Source: Xylona heveae TC161 | Taxonomy: Eukaryota > Ascomycota > Xylonomycetes > Xylonales > Xylonaceae | DNA length: 64,000 nt | Assembly: GCF_001619985.1 (NCBI RefSeq) | Contig: NW_017264197.1 | Location: forward strand, 1,798,001 to 1,862,000 | Reading direction: 5' to 3' | Shown: in pieces, positions 1 to 11,684 of the stretch | Layout of the letters: each line of letters starts with the position of its first letter | Position numbering within the stretch: the first letter of the stretch is position 1 | Notes under the pieces: generated by a model | What the model saw: only the letters and a program-made list of their open reading frames with translations | The model's database searches: none | What the model was told of the DNA's origin: nothing | Program-made: the position numbers and the translations under genes

Positions 1-1363
1 GGCATCTTTAATTCCATTCAACGTTTGCTCGAGTCTGTTAGGGCTTCTTGCGGGGACTTACTGCCACAATGCTTTCGACATTTTCGCTTCGCACGATTGT
101 ATAGGCTCCGTACAGTCTGTATGGTCGCAAGAGTCCAAGCCCTGATTTTGATGTTCCGGGAGCTTACTCTTCCTGGACCTCTTCTTTGCTTTACCTTTCA
201 TGAGAGACGTGCTTGTTGATGGATAAGCGGGGTTGAAGAATTAATTTATACCGGCATGGTTGTGGAAATGATGGTTACACATGTTTCGCTACGAAATAAC
301 ATGTGCAGGCATGTTAATCCAATAAGGCCACTCAGATCGGATCCATGTCACTTGGAAGTCGAGTGTAAGTTAATATACCTAGGTATCTTTTCGTCATACG
401 CTGAGCTTTGTTGTTCTGTTGGGAGAATTTCCTCGTTGGGTCGAACGGCTGAATACTTTGAAGCGGCGCAGTCGAATTCCTTTACGAACTAACCTCTAAT
501 ATTTGTTGGGCACGTTTTGGATGTTCATTAGAATCTGCAAGAATGGCATGAAGACTACCAGGTAGCAAAGACAGCACCATCCATATACCTACGTATAGAT
601 GTCAGAAACAAAAATTTGTCACGCATATTTTCTAGCCTATGGCATCTTCTCAAATTTTGGGACAATGGTTACGCAGTAAGATGTCTTCCATGCTGGAAAC
701 GAGTAGCCTTCCCCTCGATGACTCTTATTCGGCATTTCCAGGACAGAGTATCTCTACCATCGGCGCTCAGAGCTGTCGAAGATCCGTTCCAGTAAGTCTG
801 CCGCAAACTCCGGCATTTCTCATTTCAGATACTTGATATTTGGATCAGTCCCAAAATTTATGATTCAGTCAAGACCTGCCTGACGGGACTATATAATGCA
901 TTTGACATTTGCCGGATCCAGAAACTAAACGGTGGGTCATTCTGAGCGCGGATAGAATACCAGGATCTCTGGCTTGGGGTCTGAGTACTTCGGCACGGAA
1001 CTTCTGGGCTGCTCAGAATTTTAATTTTTAATAACAGAACCTGCTCCAACTGCATACATCTTCACATTAAGAACCAGCCTCGAGAAAAAATCGTCAGCAA
1101 CAGATGAATCCTCACGAGCAAGGGAAGAGGGCGAGTGTAAACAAGGAGGTTTAAGTTTGACCCCGCGATTCTTCGCGTTTGTTTAGCGCGGGGTAGCTCC
1201 AGACGGCGGCAAATTCCGTGCGTATAACTGCCTTATGTCATCCCTATATGTCCCCTGACGCAACTTGAAGCTCAGCATAACAACTTTGAATCTTGAAGAT
1301 ACATTCATTAAATTGGCTTTACCCGGTTTCTTGAGCTTTTAGATTGTTTGGATTTCTCTCAGA
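1..1363. other. 5' intergenic / doa1 upstream region
   Basis: I see no convincing coding region here; the open frames are all under 80 codons and none shows a family signature. Near the right end lies a 7-bp stem hairpin (1161-1167 paired with 1187-1193, CCCCGCG/CGCGGGG, 19-nt loop), then a proteasome-box-like nonamer at 1205-1213. The last 150 bases are T-rich and are the likely transcription start area of the gene that begins at 1364. Confidence 0.5.
1205..1213 (+). promoter_or_regulatory. PACE-like element (GGCGGCAAA)
   Basis: GGCGGCAAA differs at one base from the yeast proteasome-associated control element GGTGGCAAA bound by Rpn4. It lies about 150 bp upstream of a ubiquitin/proteasome-pathway gene (doa1), a sensible place for such a site. 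One near-match of nine bases can occur by chance, so this is a suggestion only. Confidence 0.25.
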
Positions 1364-3923
1364 ATGGGAGATTATAAGCTTTCTGCTTGCCTTCAGGGGC
1401 ACGAGGACGATGTAAGTATAACTACAACCATTGGAGCTACCCAGCAGCTGCTGGGAACTCTTCATCCAAAGCTGTCACTGATATAAATTGAATGTACTAG
1501 GTCAGAGCTGTCTCATTTCCGAACCCAGAGCTTGTATTATCAGCATCTCGAGATGCAACTGTGAGATTATGGAAGCGACTCAGGCACTCACCGCCCGAGT
1601 ATGATTGCACACTGTCCTCCCATGGCACGGCTTTTATAAATGCTTTGACTTATCTACAACCTTCGGCAGAGTACCCAGAGGGCCTCGTGATATCTGGAGG
1701 TCGTGACACGATTATTGAAGTGCGACAGCCTGGAAAATCCTCCGAGGAGGATGCTGAGGCATTACTGCTTGGCCACGCCCACAATATTTGTGCATTGGAT
1801 TCGCTGTCGGACGGAGGGCTCATAGTAAGCGGTGGATGGGACGCCCAGGCTAGGGTATGGAAAGTCGGCAAATGGGAATGTGAGGCTGTCTTGGAAGGGC
1901 ACCAGGGCAGTGTCTGGGCTGTATTGGCTTACGACAAGAACACTATCATTACTGGTACGTTTGCGGAGAATCGCAGTTTTTACCAGAATGGTCATTATAC
2001 TAACATCTGTAAAGGCTGTGCGGATAAGCTCATAAGGGTCTTCACTGAGACCGGAAAGCTTGTAAAGACAATCCGAGGCAGCTCTGATGTCGTGCGCGCC
2101 CTATGTCGCCTTCCTAGTCGCCACCCTTCAGGTGCACACTTCGCCTCCGCTGGGAATGATGGTCTGATCCGGTTCTGGACTCTCGATGGCCGCGAGGTCA
2201 CTCAATTACAAGGTCACGAAAGCTTTATTTATTCTTTAACATGTCTACCAAACGGCGACCTGGTGTCTTCAGGTGAGGACCGCACGGTCCGCATTTGGCA
2301 AGGAAGCCAGTGCATTCAGACCATCACCCATCCTGCTATCTCTGTTTGGACTGTGGCAGTTTGTCCTCAGACTGGCGATATTGTTACCGGCGCAAGTGAT
2401 CGAATCGTGCGTCTGTTCACCAAATCAAGAGAACGACAAGCGGACGGCCACACCATTCAAGCCTTTGAAGAATCCGTGAAAGCTTCGGCTATTCCACAGC
2501 AGCAAGTAGGGAACGTCAAGAAGGAGCAGCTTCCTGGTCCAGAGTTCTTGCAGCAAAAGTCAGGCACAAAAGAAGGGCAAGTTGCTATGATTAGAGAGAC
2601 TGATGGAAGCGTAACCGCTCACCAGTGGTCATCGGCGACCCAGCAGTGGATCAGCGTAGGCACGGTTGTCGACTCTGCGGGGAGCAGCGGGCGCAAGCAA
2701 GAATTTCAAGGCAAAGACTACGACTACGTCTTTGATGTTGACATTGAAGATGGAAAGCCGCCGCTCAAGCTGCCTTACAACCTCTCTCAAAACCCCTACG
2801 AAGCCGCTACCAAGTTTATTCAAGATAATGAGCTTCCCATAGCTTATCTTGACCAAGTTGCCAACTTCATTACTTCTAACACTCAGGGAGGTGTTATTGG
2901 CCACTCCCCGCATCAAACTGCGCCTGGCTCAGATCCCTGGGGCACAGAGTCTCGTTATCGACCTGGAGAGATATCATCAGCACCAGCATCATCTTCACTG
3001 CCTCCAGAAAGTCGGCCGAAGATTCTCCCTCAAACCTCATATTTGTCAATCAAATCGGCAAACCTCAAGGTCGTTCAAAAGAAGATTGAAGAGATCAACC
3101 AGCAGCTCATTGAAAATGGCGAGAAGGACATCTCGCTAAATCCAAAGGAGATAAACTATTTGCAGTCTCTAATTCAATTACTCGAGGATGGACATGGAGC
3201 GCTTCATCACCAAAGCCACCCTTTGACGAACGGCTTGGAGAGTGTACTTAAAATTATTACGCTTTGGCCACCCGCGCAAAGAATCCCTGGTCTGGACTTG
3301 TTGCGGCTGCTCGCTGGCGCCACCGCCGCGGTTGCCAAATACGAAACACCGTCAGGCGATACGATTGTTCAAATCCTGGAGAGGAGCGGTGTGTTTGAAG
3401 ACAAGGAGCGAAGCAATAATATCATGCTTGCTGTCCGAACATTTGCAAATCTCTTCGAAAGTGAAGAAGGGCGGACCGTTGCTGACGGTAATTTCGAAAA
3501 GGTAATTCATTTTTCTCTTTCGCAATACTGTCATCTGCCCTTTTAAGCTACTAACATATCTGTGAACAGATCACTTCTCTAGTTGAGTCTTCATCAACTG
3601 GCACCACCAACCGCAATCTTACCATCGCTGTGACAACCCTGTACATCAATTACGCCGTTCTTCTCACCTTCCCTACCCACTCCATCGAACGTGCGTTCAC
3701 GCTACTCGAAAGCCTTACCGCTATCATTTCCACTACACCTGACTCAGAGGCACTCTATAGAGCGCTCGTTGGAAGTGGCACCCTTCTTAGCATGGGAGAC
3801 GAGATTCGAAGCGCCGCTGTCGAGATATACAATCTCCCACACGCAATCGAAAAGGCCGAGCATACCACCAAAGAACCCCGCATCAAAACCATCATCCAGG
3901 AGATTCGAGACATGCTTGCTTGA
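1364..3923 (+). CDS. doa1: Doa1/Ufd3/PLAA ubiquitin-binding WD40 protein
   Basis: The product is the fungal Doa1/Ufd3 (PLAA) protein, a Cdc48/p97 cofactor that binds ubiquitin and helps maintain the ubiquitin pool, degradation and endosomal sorting. Exons are 1364-1411, 1501-1954, 2015-3501 and 3570-3923, giving 780 aa. The second intron is 60 nt and has no stop, so it could be mistaken for coding; removing it gives the good WD junction ITG/CADKLIRVF. Residues 1 to about 300 are WD40 repeats (for example SASRDATVRLW, SGGWDAQARVW, SSGEDRTVRIW). A PFU ubiquitin-binding domain follows at about 370-450 (YDYVFDVDIEDGKPP), and a helical PUL domain, the Cdc48-binding part, fills the C-terminus. The start ATG at 1364 gives MGDYKLSACLQGHEDD, typical of the family. 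It is convergent with the next gene. Confidence 0.95.
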
Positions 3924-4633
3924 ATTGCCCATCGCCGTTTGTCCAACGCGAGAGCAAAATTTCTAACGAATACTGTACTAGCGATGCCTATCTTCTTCTA
4001 TCTTTGTTCTCATTTTCCCTTTGTCCATAGCTTTTCACGACATGTTTCTGTTTCGGATTTTTTTCGATGAGTAAAAGAAAATAGATTGTTTCTCTCAAAT
4101 TATGTCAATACGCTATCTAAAAGCTATTTTCAATTTTTTCTCCTCTCACGTGCCTGCCTGTTCAAGATCGCTCATTGAGACGGCCTATGTAGGATGTAGT
4201 AAACCGTATTTGTATTTCAAACGTAGTGCTAAGTAAAACATTCCAGACTTCAGTAGGAAAAAGAAATACCGGGACTTAGATCATCTGGATTCCAATACGC
4301 ATTGCTGCAGCTGTATGCGTCTTTCGACGATGGGGTAACGATCACGCTTCGCTGCTCTGAATGAGATCCTTGTCCTGGCTACGGAACGTAAAAGAAAGGT
4401 CAAACAAAACATGAGAAAAGGAAATTGAAAAGGATCATCTGGAACTAGTAGCGGCAAAGAGACGAATGTGATCAAAATCCTTTGGGAAAAGAGACCACCT
4501 GTTTCCTTTTCTCCACGCGCTTCAACTAGTTCCAAACCGATCATGAAAACAGAGAGATTGTCTGAGAATGGAAAACTCATTATCGATAGTCAGCGTTCGC
4601 AATATACGTAGATCCATGGATAATCTCTCTCTT
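3924..4633. other. Convergent intergenic spacer
   Basis: This is the shared 3' region between the plus-strand doa1 and the minus-strand gene ending at 4634. It is AT-rich near 4000-4140 with several AATAAA-like and TTTT tracts suited to 3' end formation. I see no gene in it. Confidence 0.5.
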
Positions 4634-6946
4634 CTACTTCTGGCTTCCCTCAATAGTAATAGGAGAATCCTGAGCCGGAGCTTGACCCTGACCCTGAGTC
4701 TGTATAGCGCCAGGCAGCAAAGCCATCTTGCGACGTCTCTTCTTTGCTCTTGAACTTCTACCTTTGCTCGCGGCGTTGCGACCAGACGCAGACGCGCGGG
4801 AATTGTTACGCTCGGTAGCGCCAGTTTTTGAGCTTGTAGGTCCATTATTACCCTTGTGCGAGCCGGAAGGTTGAGTAGGGAAAAGAAGGCGACGAGGGTG
4901 AGGAGTGATTGGCCCAAATTTTTGTAATTCATGGTAGTGGTTTTCGGGGTCAACATCCCGCTTCAATCGAGAGGTTTCATTTCCTGTTTTATGCTCTGCA
5001 GACTCGTTATTCGTTAGAGAACTTTCTCCCTGTCCTACCCAAGCCTCGTCATCCGACAAGGTACGAGCACTGTCGGGCGACCTGCTGCGTTTGCCGAGCT
5101 GAATTCTTTCAAGACGTGTCGAGATAAGATTCTCTTCAACATCCATTTGGTCGGAACGTTCGACAATACTCCCAGTTTTATCCTGGTGTTCCCTGGAACC
5201 GTCAATTATCTCGTCCTCTGAGCCAACATGGTTTGGGCGAATGGTCGTCAGATCGGGTTCTGAATAGTCGTTGGCAGATTCGTCGGCATCACTCGCGGGA
5301 TTCAATTCATACTGATGTTGCGCGCGGAGATTGTCCAGCAATACATGCCTTTTATTCCCAAACAAGCGAGTAACAGCAGACTCTGTCTTGGAGGAAGAGG
5401 GTTGCCCCTTCACTTTGCCTGGACGGAACTTAGAGTTCATTTCTGAGCCAGAATCTAGATCAATCGGGTTACTCTTTTTATCGCCACGGGTGTTCCTTGT
5501 CGCCGGGCCCGCCGCGGACCCCTTCTTCAGCAAGCGCAGGGTAGAAGCATTGGAGGCATTATAGATTCTTTTGGTGGGGCTTCCACTAGCCGATGAGCCT
5601 GCATCGATTTGGAAGTCGGCGCTAAAATCGTATGCCCTTCCCTTTCCCTTGGGCGGTGTTCCTGCCTTGACTCGATCTTCAAAGGAGTTCTCTACTCGTT
5701 TGAGATCAGCAACTCGGCTTTTTGGCCCTGCCAATGGCTGTTTGATGCTGAGCGGCGTGAGATTCTCAAGGAAGGTGTTTCGTTGGCGACAGGTGAGACG
5801 GGTCTTCGAGCGTCCATGCGCGGCTGTTGCAAGTGAAAAATCAGGGAATTGGTATAGCTTAAGCTGCGCTGCTTGCGTTTAGTCATTGCCATATTGAAAG
5901 AGTAGTCGAGGCAATTACCTTCGCTTCTGTAGAAAAATTGAAATTGAGCATAGGGCGGCTCCGGCCAGAGCTTATAGCTCACAACTCTGATTGGCTGCTT
6001 CCGAAGAATTCGGGCCTTGGAGAAGCTATATTTCAAGAGAAGAAGTCAGTTGATGAGCCGTTGACATCGTAGAATTAGCTGAGTCTTCCACTTACGTTGC
6101 CATATGTGCAATGTCGTTCGGCGCATCTCTTGGCGCGCCTTCACCATCTTCTTCCTTGAGCCACGCCTTGAAATTGTGCTCATCCCATTTGCGTTCAAGC
6201 GTGACCCGATGGATTTTGATAATGATCTGACCCGCTCCGTTCTTTTCTTCCACTTCATGAGTCTTCTTATCCTCAAGCTTCGTAGAGTTCAATGCAGAGA
6301 CGACTTCGTCTGCCTCAAAGGCGGCATCTTCCTGATTATGGTCTGGGCCTGAGATAATCATCTTTTCAAATGACGCTTCGACGCCGATATTTTCGAACAC
6401 CCAAGTATGCTCTCGCATATGCCCATCGTTTCCTTCGACCCAGCGAGATTTGAACCAAACTTTTCCGTCTGGTTGCTTAAAATCCGGATCCTTCGGGTTG
6501 AGATAAACAATTAATCTCCTTTCTGGTTGCGTACGGCCATCGAGAAACATCTCCGCAAGGAAACTAAATTTGGGGGGTTTTACTCGGCTTTCAGCGTACA
6601 GCCTTGCTAAGCGGCGAGATCTTCGAATTTTGTCAGAGGACATTACTGTTCCTACTTTCGTCGGGATTGTCAGGTCATGTAATGTCCGGCCTCCATCTTC
6701 GGAAAAGAAAGTCCTACCGTATTGGTTTTGATCCTCCATCGGGTTTTCAGAGAGTGCGCCTGGATCACCGACTTCGACATATGGTATCTTCGGCTGGATA
6801 GATATGGCGAATGATGCACCTACTTCTGACTGGACATAGCAAGAGACCCCTGGATCACCTCGACGTTCTTTCAATCCCCATTCCCTCAGGTTGGTCTTTG
6901 AATCACCAGTGGTGACATGTACTATCAAGTTGCGAAACTCCGGCAT
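4634..6946 (-). CDS. DUF7918-type fungal protein of unknown function
   Basis: Exons on the minus strand are 6946-6096, 6025-5919 and 5823-4634, encoding about 715 aa. The track-style start is a GTG one codon upstream; the ATG at 6946 (MPEFRNLIVHV) is the natural start. The first about 330 residues form one compact domain containing a conserved-looking core (LIVYLNPKDPDF, VWFKSRWVEG, then IIIKIHRVTLERKW and RVVSYKLWPEPPYAQFQFFYRSEG). This resembles the fungal DUF7918 family, a basidiomycete/ascomycete family with no known activity. The C-terminal about 380 residues are low complexity, acidic and Ser-rich, with basic clusters such as RAKKRRRK near the end that could be nuclear signals. Family call from memory of the pattern; function unknown. 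Confidence 0.75.
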
Positions 6947-7784
6947 CACGAGGTAAGCGTGGGTTTTCCCTCAGGGTACCGGCCGGATAAATATTTGAAC
7001 CACCGCACCCTCGAGGAAGGAGCGTTGATGGTAACTTAGAAACCAAAACAGCTAAGGCAGTGAGAGAGAGAGAATGAGCTAAAACTCAGGATACATGATT
7101 CAGTGCTCAGGCTAAAAGCTTGCCGCTTGATGAAGCTGAGACGCCGCTGCTCAGACGCGCTATAGGCCAAGATAGCTGTGGGAAATCCAATCGGGGTAAT
7201 GAGTAAGTATGCCTGAAAAATGATTTGCGAAGCTTGAGTAAAGCCTCTGGAGAGACTGAGGAAAGTTCGACGATCCGGATAGAGAAAGGCTCGCAGGGCA
7301 AGATGGTGATCAAAAAGCATAAAAGTTTTGGGTGGAGTGTAATGCTGTTGCAAACTGTTTTTCCAAAAAACAATAGAAGACAAGAAAGGTGAAGCAATGT
7401 CAAGAGCAGTTTGGTGGATATGGCCCACTCGTCAATCGCGCCACGTGAATTTATGCAGCCCTGGGAAACCAGAATACACAACGACCTCCGACCTCCTGAG
7501 GTCAGTGGGTTCGAAGGTGGACCTTCACAGGAATATCAACTTATTTGTCTCCGCAAAAGCCAACTCCCCTGCTCCTTGAGCCAGAAGATGGTAGAGCCGT
7601 CGATGGCCCAATCGAACGGAAGGATAATACGTGGTAGCTTTTATTTAATGGAATCATTTCCGATTCGTTTCAATCCGCAAGCTAATAGAGGAAAAGATGA
7701 CCATATCTTGAAGAGGTATACTGACCATTGCGCCTATACCAGCTCCAAACACACCACTTCCTGACGCCTTTCCAGAATACAAGA
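6947..7784. other. Intergenic region between two minus-strand genes
   Basis: This spacer holds the promoter of the DUF7918-type gene on its left and the 3' end of spt8 on its right. Open frames here (up to 130 codons on either strand) overlap each other, have no recognisable domain and lack plausible start context, so I do not call a gene. Confidence 0.5.
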
Positions 7785-9964
7785 CTATTGCCCAATACCG
7801 ATCTCATATCCAAGTAGAACCTCGGTAGAATTACCTTCCCACCCTCTGTTTCCCGCCGTGGAAATCATGTATTTACAGGCCGGATCGATATACAACTGTG
7901 AAACTACGCCAGTGCGGTGCCCGGGGACGATGAGGAACGGTACGGCGGAGTGTTTGAAAACTTGCTGCTCTTTGAGGTCGTAAAGTCGAAGAATATCATA
8001 GGACGCGCTTCAAGGCTTAATAAATGCACAGACTACGTTACAAGGAGTGTATAGTGACACTTACCAGATGAGATGCCGGCCGTTAGGCATGGCCCGAACT
8101 GCACTCACAGGTCCACTTCCCTGTGGAAATTTAAAAGTCCGCTCGGGGGCTCGAAGTCCCTTGTGAAGGCTGTATTCTTCGACTGTCCCATTGCGCCGTC
8201 CCGCATATATGTAGTTTCCATCTGGAGACCAACAAGCGTTCATGCACCAGGGAGGACTATTCCTAGGGACAACTAAAGCGACAGGGTTGCGCGCTCTTCG
8301 ATCCCAAATCCGAATTGTGCCGTCAATGGAAGCTGCAAGGAAGGTACTATCCGAGGAAGCTGGCTCTGAGAACACGGAGCTTTGGTCCTTATTTTCATTT
8401 GGCGCAGTTCCTTTACCTTCGTCCGAGTGCGGAAGTCCGTTCATCATTGGGGGCTGTCTCAGTTCCGTGGCGGCACTTTCAGGCGCATTTTCTCCTGGCG
8501 GCTGTTCTCGACCAATGCCCTGTGGTGCATGCTCGGGCTGCTGATAAGGCTGCACCGGTCCACCAGCATTTGCCATATCAATGTCACCCTCAGCATCCTC
8601 GTCTTCCTGTTGTTGAATCCCACTGGCAATAGCTCTGGAGAATTCATCGTCTTCGTCATCAAAATTACCACCAGACGGGCCGCTCGGTCTCCCGTCGTCG
8701 TTATCTCCAAATAAGGAATCACCTCCCCCATGGTCGCTGAAGAGGGAATCTGCTGGTGACCCAGGCGCGTCCTTATCACCCTCATTTCCTCTTTTATAAT
8801 CGACATCAATTCCATTGGATAATCCGTTCGTCAAAGGCTTGGCGGTATTGTTTGAGGAATACGTGCCGTTTGTAGTAGACACGTCACCAGACTCTTCCGG
8901 AACTGGCAAGCTTGATAAGGGTCTTATTTCTACGGCGGATATCTGGCCGCCACTTCCCTCGAAGCTACGCTTTACCTGGCCGGTGTTGAGATCCCAATCA
9001 TGGATATTCTTGTCCCAGCTTCCCGAGAGCACCGACTTCTCGTCATGGGCGAGTGTGAGGACGGAAACTGCTGAAGTGTGCTTTCGCAACGATGTTATCC
9101 TCTTTCCCTCATCATGCCGAACAGATTGCAGATTGATGCAACCAGATTCTAGTCCAGAGAGTAGCCAAAGTGCACGATGATGGACGGCGAGGGAATACAC
9201 AGGAGAAAGCGCTAGCGTATCATCGCCTGGAAGTTTTACTAGAATCAGGTTCAGAACAGCTGCCGGAGAGGTCTCTTAAGTCGTCAGTAGACAGCGAAGA
9301 CTTACTCTGAGGTTCTTCATTCTCCCAATAGCTTGTCAACACGCCAGCCTTGGTTACGCTATCCACGAAGGGGTGACGCTGCGCGACCGTGAGCATGACT
9401 TTTGAATTGACCGTATCAACCCAATTGAACTTTCTGACATATCCGTCTGCACCACCACTGAACACCCATCGCATGTCTGGCGTCGCTGTGACGGCATTGA
9501 TGGAGGTACTATGGGGAGCTGCAATAGTGGGGACGATATCGTACACAGGAGCTGTGAGCGCTTCAGGTCTTACGCCGGGGCGCCAAGGAAGTGCCGTCGC
9601 AATCTGTGTCGAAGCAGGACGCGGAGATGGGGATGTCAAGAACACTGTAGGGTTTGGCTGCGACGAGGACTGGCCCAATTGCGGAGTAGTATCTGCCTGG
9701 TTATCGTCCTGGTCTTCCTCTTCTTCTTCATTGTCCTCATTGTCTTCGTCATTGTCTCCTTCTGCATCGGCGTCGGGGTCAGCGTCAGCGTCCGCATCCG
9801 CATCCGCATCTCCCTCCCCAACGTCTTCCATGTCTTCATCCGCATCGTTTTCCGAGCTTCCGTTGGGGGAACCTAGTTCGCGTGATCAGCGTTTTGGTAT
9901 TTGCAATGATGGAGAGATCGCCCATACCCGCAGCCTCACGCTCCTCGTCCTCTAGAGATTGCAT
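7785..9964 (-). CDS. spt8: SAGA complex subunit Spt8 (WD40 protein)
   Basis: Spt8 is a WD40 subunit of the SAGA histone acetyltransferase coactivator that contacts TATA-binding protein. Minus-strand exons are 9964-9928, 9872-9306, 9238-8065 and 8007-7785, giving 666 aa. The N-terminus is highly acidic, with an Ala-Asp repeat (about residues 35-50) followed by Glu/Asp runs, as in other Spt8 proteins. The WD domain starts near LPWRPGVRPEALTAPVYDIV and includes VFSGGADGYVRKF, VLSGSWDKNIHDWDL and AASIDGTIRIWDRRA. An acidic low-complexity insertion sits between repeats. The C-terminal exon (GHRTGVVSQLYIDPACKY, then MISTAGNRGWEG) is a diagnostic Spt8 ending. ATG at 9964 (MQSLEDEEREAAG) is chosen because the splice to 9872 keeps the frame. 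It is divergent from the helicase gene at 11685. Confidence 0.95.
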
Positions 9965-11684
9965 ATTGCTTAGATGATCCTGGGCGAGGACGTCCCTGAA
10001 CCAAAACAAGTCTGCGCAACTTTCAAATGCAAAAAGAAGCACCAGTATAAGAAAATGCCAATCCAAGTCAAAAGACGACGGAAAGCAACTCAGCAACGAC
10101 GAATAGAATCAGCAGCAACAGCCATCTCCCCTCGCGCCCAAAGGGAAAGTCCAAGGAGCGCACCACAGAGGATTGCTATGATGCTGTTCAGCCACGGCAA
10201 CAATAGAGGTCAGTCTGGCTAATAAGATAGCTTGTAGGGTTGTCGCGATAGCTACCTTGATAGGAACAGATTGTCCCCATATAAGAGGCAAATGTGAGCT
10301 AATAACTCCATAATAGTACTAGTGCGAGGTACGGCAGAGCCGCCTCGCATAGCCCTGGCGAAGCTAGTCCCAAGAAAGAAAGTATTTTCTCAACCCCCGG
10401 CAAACTTGCCCTTATTTCCCAGGGTGTCTCCCTCTCTGTCTCCACACGTTTCATTTCTGTCCTTACGGCCATCATCATCATTTCAACCCTCATTGTAACT
10501 ACCTACAGCATTTGTCACCCTCTGACGACAGACGGTTCTATAATTTGGATATCATCCAGTAGATCAATTCTTTCCTATCTCCTTATAAGAAGACTTCTTC
10601 GTCTGTATCACCTTGTCCGTGAATCTCACTGAGCAAGTGCGGGCGAACAAGTAAATTCTCCGCATTGGCATCATCGCCAGATGGGCAGACTGCCAGTGAT
10701 GGGGCATACAGGGCTATTGAGGGCACTAGGGCAACGGTCTCATGGCAACGAAGGTTCATCAAGTCTCCGGTCACTCTGAAGTAGCAGCCAAGTAGGTAGG
10801 TATTCAGACTTTAGCACCGCTCTTGTTGAATTGCCAAAATAAAAACGGCCATGTCGCTCTGCCACCTGTCTAATTGCAACTTGATATTTTGTATCATTCT
10901 ATATGTTTTCAACCCCGGTCAGGAAGCAACCTTGAGCGGCCCTTCAGAGCCCATTGTGAGTGTGCGCAATAACAGTTCTTTTGGGGTATGATTTGGTCTT
11001 TGTCGGTTTAGGAAAGAGCTCTCGTGAGGTTGGTGATATTCACCGTTTGTTACTTGCAACTCGCCAAACACAAAACAAACCTACATCTGCCTGCTCAGTG
11101 CACTCTGCCATTGTTGTGTTCCGCCTCAAGCTCTCTCGACACGTTAATATCCCTCCTGTCCTTGCGATTTCGAGGCGTGGGCCAAAGTAAAGACAGGTTG
11201 CTCTGCGACCGTACGTTGACTTCCTCAATGTTCGGAGATTTGACCTTTTCTGTCCTGATAGAGGCCCTGTCATATTCGCGTTTTAGTTGATGCGCCTGTT
11301 CGTTATGAGTAGCATAGGACGTGCTGACCACGACAATTTGTTTTAGAGTTTATGGATAGCCTTGTCCCAGTTATCGCAACCCTCAATTTGGATGCTGAGT
11401 CTAGCAAAGAATGGTAAAGGTAATCCAGCTGATTCCCTGTTGCCCCATCACTGATTTTGCCTGGGCATACTCTGCTTGGATTCACGTTGACTTCACCGCC
11501 ATCTAAAGCATTTATGCTGTATCACCTGTCGCACATAAAATCCAGGATTTCTCTTGCTCGATGGCATCTCTTGAAACATTCCAATGTTGAGACCATCGTT
11601 GGGAAAATCGAAACGGATCAATAATAACCCGCATTTTTATTCGACGCGTCCGCTTCAAACACTTGCTAGGCCCCGTTGGCTGAC
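9965..11684. other. Divergent intergenic region spt8 / hrr1-like
   Basis: This 1.7-kb spacer separates two divergent genes and should contain both promoters. I see only short open frames. The one local structure that stands out is a hairpin at 10323-10349. There is no tRNA-like B box and no repeat. Confidence 0.5.
10323..10349. repeat. Bulged hairpin (7 + 4 bp stem)
   Basis: TGCGAGG (10323-10329) pairs with CCTCGCA (10343-10349), and inside it CGGC pairs with GCCG around an AGA loop, leaving only a TA bulge. It is the strongest short inverted repeat seen in this spacer. A function is not evident. Confidence 0.5.

Noticed and set aside
6104-7764. Assorted frames of 60-130 codons opposite or beside the DUF7918-type gene
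   Set aside because: Shadows of the coding exons or random frames in the spacer.
10851-10991. 46-codon open frame with a hydrophobic N-terminus in the spt8/hrr1 spacer
   Set aside because: Short, no cleavage-site or Cys pattern, no evidence of conservation.
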